Made by a program: the position numbers and the translations under genes. Positions 47,601 to 53,548 of a stretch of 64,000 bases of DNA are shown piece by piece. Location of the stretch: the NCBI GenBank assembly GCA_017643165.1, contig JAEPNY010000002.1, positions 226,402 through 290,401 of the forward strand, read 5' to 3'. A model generated the notes under the pieces. That model made no database searches, was not told where the DNA came from, and saw nothing but the letters and a program-made list of their open reading frames with translations. This stretch comes from Psychroserpens sp. (lineage in GTDB: Bacteria > Bacteroidota > Bacteroidia > Flavobacteriales > Flavobacteriaceae). The first letter of the stretch is position 1. Each line of letters opens with the position of its first letter.

Positions 47601-48450
47601 ATTTCATCAATTTGACAGAACTTCTGAAATTGATGAAGGATTTGAAAACCTTAAATCTCAAATTAATGATGAAACATCTTTTAACAACAAAATAGTTGAT
47701 AATATTATCAATAAAGAGTTATTTGCATTTTCATTATCTAAGCACGTAGAATATGCATTAAACAATAATCTAACAGAAGCATTTGGGAAAATAAGAGAGT
47801 ATTTTAAAGAAGATGACTCTACATATAACGAAAGTAAAAAGTTGGAGAAATATATAGAGATATCAGGTGACCAGGACTTACTTCTTGAATGCTGTACCAA
47901 TCCGGATAGTAGACTTTACTGGACATCAATTAAGATAATGATAAAACTGGGGATGAATAAAGAATTCTGTTTGCGAAAATCTATTGATTATATAAATAGT
48001 GATGAGACAAGATATAAAAATGATGCACTGGAAAATTTGTTCGAGTTAAATGATATAAGGGCAATAGAGTATTTAGTAGATTCTGCTGAAAAGAAAAATA
48101 TAAGTTCTATTAGAATGATCAAGTATTCAAACTATAATGCTTTTAATGGTTATGAAATTATAGAGAGATTATTCAATTTAATTTATAATAAGGAGTTTGA
48201 TCGATTCGAATATAGTGACTACAGCTCGTTTTTAAGAACATATATCTCAAATCTTTCAGTTGACGAAAACAGGTTCAAAGAAATTAAAGTATTGTTAGAA
48301 AAAATTAAAGAGAGATTAAGAGAGTATGGCGCGGATTTGTTCCACATTAATCTGCTGATTGATGATGTAAAAGACAGTTACTTTAATGCTCAATCTATCG
48401 TTTTTAACTTCGATGAGGCCTTTAAGAGAATGAATGAGTTATTTGAATAA
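44635..48450 (+). CDS. NACHT-domain NLR-like STAND ATPase
   Basis: 1271 residues. A short N-terminal part (1-100) has beta-like DVTIQNLT and ALVVDKLTI but no known effector domain. The NACHT core has Walker A GNPGLGKTT (118-126), Walker B LFIFDGIDE (174-182), sensor SCRTN (212-216) and the FEHRNIQEYFAAL motif (374-386). Residues about 450-1271 are an alpha-helical repeat sensor region. Bacterial NACHT and related Avs proteins detect phage products and trigger cell death or nuclease action. The gene is in an operon with a 2-TM protein, a nuclease-like protein and a Nudix protein. The sensed ligand is unknown. Confidence 0.9.
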   Translation: MFGKIRSLFKSRKDKLGDVTIQNLTNSKALVVDKLTIASKDDLDSFYVDKKITKSEINKEDYQGFIGEIDLKDNLIDRKFYNLEDSNIKELGFFFNERLNDVDLLTAVEEKQKVVVLGNPGLGKTTELERVAYNIWYADESEYIPVYRNLKNFTLQDTINSYLLVKWKPLDKILFIFDGIDEIQNIQDFTSKLETFISNLDKNKVDYRFIVSCRTNVYESIVKSITEFHVYYLRDLSFQEGLKLLKQKTNDKVIDSDINDEYEGFLKNPFLVDIVSSYINSNNSLPKSTSELWEKYIDRRLILDEEEKLKKQTINPPLIKTYSRKLSLVNELMKTNVFNEDNLFKIVGNNRENFEEFRKNPLIEKHKGKPVWNFEHRNIQEYFAALAVSKKEFKNILEFIQISDTSRTHPSLFNTITFLINLLDKNSDKYNDLVNWFVNNEPELLFRADVGRISSDVKEKVFQNYFQKECIEKTLWINTNRTYELDKIAKFSDCKNNFQYLVKIYEDKGLHFRIRYSALEILAFFGIPNGELLNIRKSVLEEIRNNDNEAPIKAQLIRLINSKEELLNDNDLIEDVFEIFKTETNKEINTALLSLINDFEDIERFSAYIKEEFLRAHNLKKRDEEDEVGRGNSYKSQKLIIKLQSSEDFLEVMKYYFIDHTNLSYNNDFAEQLLERCIHFSKDDDDFVVNLLSQIKEHHRFHVHDRFLSRVIIDCNAKTSSLLYLLRNEKFRNVSVFVARFVDFTNVDQVVEIISEQEIDNKEIEGFRNMIGSHNHFERNIAVKFDELMRDKGVDFKQEVYTDEKRELDIKKHFENIQDQLDVLFNKKELLKRIEIVFKQGDDNVLTWDDISNIRKRWYEKNGHGNVLLNSPLDIIDTIMPRGNYKLKFEEVKRIVNNEDILFFELKKLIEKYKSSQWKYELLEEHKDVIKKWSIETSKKIDFANIIKLHKRGSFSFINDAYKKIELIFYFQDLIKFELDKEFLLNCIEFHQFDRTSEIDEGFENLKSQINDETSFNNKIVDNIINKELFAFSLSKHVEYALNNNLTEAFGKIREYFKEDDSTYNESKKLEKYIEISGDQDLLLECCTNPDSRLYWTSIKIMIKLGMNKEFCLRKSIDYINSDETRYKNDALENLFELNDIRAIEYLVDSAEKKNISSIRMIKYSNYNAFNGYEIIERLFNLIYNKEFDRFEYSDYSSFLRTYISNLSVDENRFKEIKVLLEKIKERLREYGADLFHINLLIDDVKDSYFNAQSIVFNFDEAFKRMNELFE

Positions 48451-48456
48451 TATTAA

Positions 48457-49476
48457 ATGAACTTAATTAGATACAATAAATATTCACGCAAAGACTTGCA
48501 TATTCTATCAGGACTACCAAATGAATTTGTTGAAGGTGCGGGAGTTTGGGGTCTTAGAGGAATTGTAACAGTTCCTGGTACAATAGATGATTATGTTTTT
48601 TTTGTAAGCTTTGGACATAAACAAGGGGATCATCAATTTGATGAGGGAATAACTGAAGATGGTGTCCTAACTTGGCAAAGCCAACCTCAGCAAAGATTGC
48701 ATCATCCTCAAATCAAAAGATTTATTAATCACGATTCAAGAACTTCAAATATTCATTTAATGCTTCGTACTCATAAAGGCCATGAGTATACTTATTTAGG
48801 TGTATTGGACTATTTGTGGCATGATCCTGATAAGGAACGACCTGTTTGGTTTAATTGGCAAATTGAAGACTGGCTAAATAAACCAGAACTTTTCGATCAA
48901 ATCGGTTTGATTCTCGATGAGAATGAGAACGTATTGGTTCCAGATGTTAATTCAGAACAAGAATTAAGCCGAAATGAATTGAGAGAATTAAACAATAAAC
49001 CCAATAAACGAAAGAAGAGAAGGGAGACTTCGTACGTACAGCGTAAAAGTAAAATTGATCAAATTGCAAAGGCTAAAACCAGCAAGAATATAGGTGATGC
49101 AGGGGAACTATTGGTTCTTGCTAAAGAAAGACAAAAACTTATTGAGTTTGGTATAGAAAATGAACCTATTCATATTGCTAAAAAAGATGATAATGCAGGT
49201 TATGATATCTTATCTTATGATGAGAAGGGAGAAGAAATTTATATTGAAGTGAAGACAACAAAAGGTACGCTTCAGACTCCGTTTTTTATTTCCGCAAATG
49301 AAGTAGCTGTTTCCAATAATTTATCGGAGAAGTATTTCATTTATCGCCTATATGAATATGACCCAGCAAAGAATGCAGCAAAATTTTATGTCCAACGAGG
49401 TTCTTTGGCAAATAATTATGAACTTGTTCCAAAGGATTTTGTCGCCATTTATAAAGGATCTGATGAAAAAAATTGA
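48457..49476 (+). CDS. DUF3427-like plus DUF3883 (PD-(D/E)XK-like) protein
   Basis: 339 residues. The N-terminal 145 residues (WGLRGIVTVPGT, GVLTWQSQ, YTYLGVLDY) resemble the DUF3427 domain of some restriction-type helicases; this is a pattern match only. Residues 205-335 fit DUF3883, a restriction-nuclease-like fold: Glu217 (DAGELLV), Asp250 (AGYDILS) and Glu264-x-Lys266 (IYIEVKTT) form a PD-(D/E)XK set. A basic linker (KPNKRKKRRE) joins them. Likely a DNA nuclease or DNA-binding partner. It begins 6 bases after the NACHT stop. Confidence 0.75.
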   Translation: MNLIRYNKYSRKDLHILSGLPNEFVEGAGVWGLRGIVTVPGTIDDYVFFVSFGHKQGDHQFDEGITEDGVLTWQSQPQQRLHHPQIKRFINHDSRTSNIHLMLRTHKGHEYTYLGVLDYLWHDPDKERPVWFNWQIEDWLNKPELFDQIGLILDENENVLVPDVNSEQELSRNELRELNNKPNKRKKRRETSYVQRKSKIDQIAKAKTSKNIGDAGELLVLAKERQKLIEFGIENEPIHIAKKDDNAGYDILSYDEKGEEIYIEVKTTKGTLQTPFFISANEVAVSNNLSEKYFIYRLYEYDPAKNAAKFYVQRGSLANNYELVPKDFVAIYKGSDEKN

Positions 49477-49840
49477 GGTAGTTTGTGGTATAATTAAAAA
49501 GCGTGACAAAATTTTTATTGCAAAAAAAAGAAAAGATAAGTCACTTGCAGGATATTGGGAGTTCCCTGGTGGGAAAATAGAGCATTCTGAAAATGCTGAA
49601 GACGCACTAAAAAGAGAGCTTTATGAAGAATTAGGAATGAAGGTCAAAGTTCTTAATCGTATTACAAGTAACACACATAATTACGATGAGATTCAAGTTT
49701 TCTTAATCGCATACCTATGTGAATTCAAAGAGGCGTCGTATGAAATGACAGATCATGATCAATATGCATGGATAAGTAAGAATGAATTCAACAATTATAA
49801 AATGGCACCGGCTGATTTACCAATAATTGAGTACATATAA
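49463..49840 (+). CDS. Nudix hydrolase (MutT-like)
   Basis: 125 residues from the ATG at 49463 (MKKIEVVCGII), which overlaps the end of the DUF3883 gene by 14 bases; a longer frame from 49352 lacks support. The Nudix box is GGKIEHSENAEDALKRELYEELG, matching GX5EX7REXXEEXG (residues given in part). MutT-type enzymes hydrolyse 8-oxo-dGTP, but other nucleotide targets are possible. In a defence operon a role in nucleotide-signal turnover is conceivable. Last gene of the four-gene operon. Confidence 0.88.
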   Translation: MKKIEVVCGIIKKRDKIFIAKKRKDKSLAGYWEFPGGKIEHSENAEDALKRELYEELGMKVKVLNRITSNTHNYDEIQVFLIAYLCEFKEASYEMTDHDQYAWISKNEFNNYKMAPADLPIIEYI

Positions 49841-49897
49841 AAGGGTACCTTAAAAACCATCATAAAAAGGCGTTTGTTGACAATTAATGTACCCTTT
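49840..49897. repeat. inverted repeat in the convergent gap
   Basis: AAAGGGTAC (49840-49848) and GTACCCTTT (49889-49897) in the gap between the Nudix and HNH genes, 40 bases apart. It might act as a terminator in both directions, but the loop is long. Confidence 0.3.
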
Positions 49898-50008
49898 ATT
49901 CAGGACAGCGCTAAAAAGATTGAAACCATATATTTTGTATTGCCCAGATTAAGTCGCAATTAATTATACAGGTTATTAGCGATTCAGCATAGTATTCATG
50001 GTTCAGTT

Positions 50009-51004
50009 TTAACAGTAATCATCTATAGAGTCACCACCCATCCATTCAAGTCCTTGTTTTAGAGTGAATTGTTTTTCAGCTCCTATTTTTTCGAAAAATG
50101 TTCCAAGACTATCATGAACAAAAACGTTGTTGTTGAAGGTTATCTCTGCTAAAGAATAAGGTTTTATCGGATTTTCTTCACCACTTTTGCACATAATCCA
50201 TAATATGTTTTTATCCTCAGAGATGGCAACATCTTGAACAATCGAACTCGTATATTGATTTCTGGAAAATACTTTACCAATATTTAAATTTTTATAATAC
50301 TCAGTGAGCGCATTAGAATCGATTTTAGATGGACAACAAGGAAATTCAGAAGGTGTTTTCCAATTTTGAGCTATTTGAACAGCATTTGGAGTTAGAGAAT
50401 TTATAAACTCCAAAACTTCATTCGCAGATTCATCAAATTCATTTGACAAATTTCTATTATAGATCCAATCACCTAAAGTGCCTCCCTGTAATGGTTTATT
50501 GCTTTTTGCCCAAGCTAATAATCTCTTTTTGCTTAACTCTGCTTCTTCTTTACTGACAGCACACATCCATTGGTAGTTTGGGTTTTGGAATTTGTCCCTA
50601 AATTTTGATGGGTCCGCCAGAAAAGCTTCAGCACTTCCACAAATAAGTTCAACACGTCTTAAAGTTATCGGATTAAGCAATACATTTTCTAATCTTGTAA
50701 CCCATCGTAGGTTCTCTGGTCTGTTGTTATGCTTATTTGTATCAATATGGTCAACAACAAGAAGTTTTGAGGAAGGTTTTCCATGGAAGGCTGTTGCTAC
50801 TATTCTATGTATACGAACTGATGCAATTTCTAAATAACCAGTCCTTTTGTTTAATTTACCAAAAGTCCATTTGTTGTCTGTTGGTCGAATCCGTCTATTT
50901 TTTTGGGCATGTCTAAGTACAGATCCATTATCCCGAACTGAGTAATGCTCATTCTTATAGCTACATTCTTTGATGTCATTATAAGTTTCTAATAAGATTT
51001 CCAT
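50009..51004 (-). CDS. HNH endonuclease with long unknown C-terminal part
   Basis: 331 residues. Residues 60-108 are a clear HNH_3 domain: VRIHRIVATAFHG (His66), VVDHIDTN (Asp85-His86) and NNRPENLRW (Asn94, Asn98). An N-terminal NUMOD4-like piece (YSVRDNGSVLR) precedes. The other 220 residues, including GDWIYNRNL and a Cys-containing EFPCCPSK segment, match nothing I know. It is 5 bases downstream of an XRE regulator. Such genes are found in phages and as restriction-like nucleases. Confidence 0.85.
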   Translation of the reverse strand: MEILLETYNDIKECSYKNEHYSVRDNGSVLRHAQKNRRIRPTDNKWTFGKLNKRTGYLEIASVRIHRIVATAFHGKPSSKLLVVDHIDTNKHNNRPENLRWVTRLENVLLNPITLRRVELICGSAEAFLADPSKFRDKFQNPNYQWMCAVSKEEAELSKKRLLAWAKSNKPLQGGTLGDWIYNRNLSNEFDESANEVLEFINSLTPNAVQIAQNWKTPSEFPCCPSKIDSNALTEYYKNLNIGKVFSRNQYTSSIVQDVAISEDKNILWIMCKSGEENPIKPYSLAEITFNNNVFVHDSLGTFFEKIGAEKQFTLKQGLEWMGGDSIDDYC

Positions 51005-51009
51005 ATCGA

Positions 51010-51525
51010 CTACAATTTTTTAGGGACAATATCAACATGGTATCCTAAGGAAGATGCAAGTTTTGAAAGAATGTCAAGTCCAACGGAATATTTACCTTTT
51101 TCAATTCGACTTAGATTAGCAGCATCTATATTTGCTAACCTTGCTAAGTCTTTTGCTTCTATACCCTTCTCTTCACGAATTTCACGAATTTTAGCTCCAA
51201 TGCGAGTTCTTTCTCCTTGCTTATTACCGGAACTCATGCCCATAAATGGAACTCCATTAAATATTAGACCATTCCAAATTTTTTGGGTCATTAGTTCCTT
51301 GTCTTCAGAGAAACTTAGGTCAAAAATCCACTCTATAACATGTAATTGATAATGACGATATTTTTCGTCAGTATATTTACCAGTAGAGGTCATTACAGAA
51401 AAAACTTCCTCATCTGGTGCAATTACCTCGACTAATTTATCGTCGATAATTCTTGCTTTTGACTTAAACTCAAATGCTAAAAATTCTTTTTCGCTCGCGA
51501 AAAATTCTTTACTTACTTGATTCAT
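51010..51525 (-). CDS. XRE family regulator with unknown N-terminal domain
   Basis: 171 residues. The C-terminal 60 (IGAKIREIREEKGIEAKDLARLANIDAANLSRIEKGKYSVGLDIL) are a standard XRE helix-turn-helix. The N-terminal 105 residues are not recognised. It lies upstream of the HNH gene with a 5-base gap, so it likely controls it. A perfect palindrome (51599-51618) sits between this gene and the divergent HEPN-like pair and is the probable operator. Confidence 0.88.
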   Translation of the reverse strand: MNQVSKEFFASEKEFLAFEFKSKARIIDDKLVEVIAPDEEVFSVMTSTGKYTDEKYRHYQLHVIEWIFDLSFSEDKELMTQKIWNGLIFNGVPFMGMSSGNKQGERTRIGAKIREIREEKGIEAKDLARLANIDAANLSRIEKGKYSVGLDILSKLASSLGYHVDIVPKKL

Positions 51526-51598
51526 CTTATTGTATGCCGCATTTATCGTGTTGCCGCCACTTTTTAATTAATAGAATAAAGATAAATAAAATTACCAT

Positions 51599-51618
51599 AA
51601 TTGGCAAATATGCCAATT
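51599..51618. promoter_or_regulatory. palindromic operator of the XRE regulator
   Basis: AATTGGCA-AATA-TGCCAATT: perfect 8 bp arms around 4 bases, in the gap between divergent genes, 73 bases from the XRE start and 113 from the other start. The size and symmetry suit an XRE dimer, so it may set expression of one or both units. Confidence 0.55.
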
Positions 51619-51731
51619 TGTAAAGAATGAAATTATTGAATTTATTAAGATGGCGTTTAAGAAATGTAGAAATGTTCTAATCTTTAATAAATAAAAATTA
51701 ATAGTACATTTAAAAAAACTAACAAATTATT

Positions 51732-52244
51732 ATGTCAGGTACGCTAACATATGACCAAAACTTGCTGGATAAGTTCAGTAAGTTTACAGGAGAATTACAA
51801 CAGGAATTACAGGGTGTTTTTGGCTATATGTCAACTGCATTAAGATATGCGGTTACTATAGGAGATTCTGCGATTAGACAAAGGATACAAGGTGAATTAA
51901 ATCATGCTGTTGGTCTGTTTTCCGTGGCACACTTAATGGGAAGATTTGAAAAAGTCCTTCCTAAGGCTTATTGGCATGAGGTGGTTGTTGATGCCAATGA
52001 CTTGGAGCGTATTTTAGCATATAGGCATATAAGCTTATCAGGTCATAAGGGATTTTCTGGTGATAGGGTCAATGAAGATAGGGCTTCTTTCGATTCGGTA
52101 ATGGCTGGACCTAATCCTATTTTGGGTGTTGAAAGTTTTACAACTCAGAAGATTGTATTAACGGAAAATTTTGGGATACATGCACATCAATTTTTATATC
52201 CTCTATCCAATATGATACTCGCTGAAATAGCAAAAAAAATATAA
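51732..52244 (+). CDS. hypothetical protein, possible HEPN-like (gene 1 of pair)
   Basis: 170 residues, mostly helical. It contains AYRHISLSGHKG, with Arg98 and His105 spaced as R-x6-H and a polar His after the Arg, which fits the RX4-6H rule of HEPN RNases. No known family. Its stop overlaps the next ATG by one base, so it is coupled to the larger partner. It could be a second HEPN subunit, an adaptor, or unrelated; motif evidence alone is weak. Confidence 0.65.
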   Translation: MSGTLTYDQNLLDKFSKFTGELQQELQGVFGYMSTALRYAVTIGDSAIRQRIQGELNHAVGLFSVAHLMGRFEKVLPKAYWHEVVVDANDLERILAYRHISLSGHKGFSGDRVNEDRASFDSVMAGPNPILGVESFTTQKIVLTENFGIHAHQFLYPLSNMILAEIAKKI

Positions 52245-53347
52245 TGGCGCTTATTAGAAACAAAACATTTTTCGGGTTTTATCCTGCAAATGATTCTTAT
52301 TCGGAAGTTGAGGTTTCCTATGATCTAAAAGGAAGAATGAACGAGGAATCAAGAACGAGTTTATCTGAAAACTTATATCACCATATTGAGAATAAATGGG
52401 AGGTGATTATTTCCAAGGATTATTTATGTCAGTTTTATTTAGAGGAATACCATATACAATTAGATAATGAACGGAATCATAATGCCACTTCAGAGGTCGT
52501 AAATATGACATTGGGTGCTACCCGAAAAGTTCAATTTAAGTATATAGATGTTTTAAATTCTTTTTACTTCCTATTATACGCTTCTTGTTTCACTGGGCGT
52601 AATACTGATTTTTTGAATGACTTTATAGAAGTTAGCTTATGGGATTGTTTAGCTATGGAGTTTTCCCAAGATAATCAATGTGTAAGCTTAGGTAGTTTTG
52701 GAAGAGATAAGAAGAAACGTTTATATAGATTGGACAAGATTAAATCAGAAGACTTTGATGATATATTCTATCAAATGAATATAAAATTAAAAGATGAATT
52801 GATTTTTTATTTAAGGGGTGGAAAGTTAACTTCAAAAAAAAGTAATCGTTCTCGAAATTTAATAGAATTAAATATTTTCAAAGATGCAATACACTATTGG
52901 AAAGTTATATATGACTCAGATTTAATATCACTTGCATCACTTGCTTCTAAGATATTATCAGAACATCGTTTAGAAAATTATGATGTATCAATCGCTTTAG
53001 TTTGGTTTGAACTTGAAAAATGGATTAACTATTATGCGGGTATTTTAGGAGTTCCAATTTATCAGATGGATAGCAGTGGAAATATTCAGTATTTTCCAGA
53101 TGGTACTCCAAGATTTTTAAGTATTGCCAAAATAATAAATACGTTTCCTGTTGGCTCGATTATTAACTCTTTAAAACCTGAACTTGATGTTGTTAGAGGT
53201 ATAAGAAATGATATTGCTCATGGAGGGGTAAATGCAACTCATCCACAGTCAGTTAATTCAATAGAATTATTTATTAAAATGTTTAATATTCGTTCGGGTT
53301 TAAACTTGGGTGTTCGTTTGGCCAAAACGGGTACAACAGGTATGTGA
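52244..53347 (+). CDS. hypothetical protein with C-terminal HEPN-like motif (gene 2 of pair)
   Basis: 367 residues. The N-terminal 200 residues (beta-rich start, then LNSFYFLLYASCF) are not recognised. The C-terminal 160 are helical with RGIRNDIAHGGV (Arg321 to His326), the RNxxxH motif of HEPN RNases. HEPN proteins cut RNA in toxin-antitoxin and abortive-infection systems such as ApeA. The last gene of the island before the right attachment repeat. Function is inferred. Confidence 0.7.
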   Translation: MALIRNKTFFGFYPANDSYSEVEVSYDLKGRMNEESRTSLSENLYHHIENKWEVIISKDYLCQFYLEEYHIQLDNERNHNATSEVVNMTLGATRKVQFKYIDVLNSFYFLLYASCFTGRNTDFLNDFIEVSLWDCLAMEFSQDNQCVSLGSFGRDKKKRLYRLDKIKSEDFDDIFYQMNIKLKDELIFYLRGGKLTSKKSNRSRNLIELNIFKDAIHYWKVIYDSDLISLASLASKILSEHRLENYDVSIALVWFELEKWINYYAGILGVPIYQMDSSGNIQYFPDGTPRFLSIAKIINTFPVGSIINSLKPELDVVRGIRNDIAHGGVNATHPQSVNSIELFIKMFNIRSGLNLGVRLAKTGTTGM

Positions 53348-53403
53348 TTTTATATTATAGCCACAGAAAGAAATAAGTATATTATTAATACTTTTTATAA
53401 TAG

Positions 53404-53422
53404 ATGTACCTTATTTGTACCT
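53404..53422. repeat. right-end copy of the 19 bp arm-type repeat
   Basis: ATGTACCTTATTTGTACCT, 17 of 19 identical to ATGTACCAGATTTGTACCT at 40081-40099. It lies 38 bases inside the right core repeat, in the same orientation as the left copy. Likely integrase arm-binding site. Confidence 0.65.
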
Positions 53423-53460
53423 AAGTTTTTAATAGTATAGATAAATAAAGGAATAATATA

Positions 53461-53478
53461 TTCTGTATTGGGAAATAA
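53461..53478 (+). repeat. right attachment repeat (copy of mnmE end)
   Basis: TTCTGTATTGGGAAATAA, still codes FCIGK and stop, though no mnmE gene is attached. It differs from the left copy at two synonymous positions, as expected if the element brought its own mnmE-derived core. Confidence 0.88.
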
Positions 53479-53548
53479 CAACATTCTATAATTTTCATTT
53501 CTAAATCTATAGTGTTCTCCTACGTTAATGATTGAGAAACGTCATGTT

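Larger units (their letters stand above)
39957..53478. mobile_element. 13.5 kb integrative genomic island in mnmE
   Basis: The island runs from the base after the mnmE stop to the end of the right core repeat. Support: an 18 bp near-perfect core repeat at both ends, a 19 bp repeat just inside each end, a tyrosine integrase next to the left end and excisionase-like HTH genes. The sequence looks more AT-rich than its flanks, though not counted. No relaxase, conjugation gene or transposase was found, so it probably needs a helper to transfer. The backbone is 40182-43807; cargo is 44353-53347. Confidence 0.85.

Noticed and set aside
49352-49840. Longer Nudix frame with 37 more residues
   Set aside because: The extra part is out-of-frame sequence of the DUF3883 gene with no Nudix features; MKKIEVVCGII at 49463 is a normal family start.
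50009-51525. Classical type II restriction-modification system
   Set aside because: There is an HNH protein and a regulator but no methyltransferase gene in the island.
39957-53478. Prophage
   Set aside because: No capsid, terminase, portal, tail or lysis gene is present; only integration, HTH and ATPase genes plus cargo.
39957-53478. Conjugative element
   Set aside because: No relaxase, coupling protein or tra genes were seen, so at most it is mobilised by another element.
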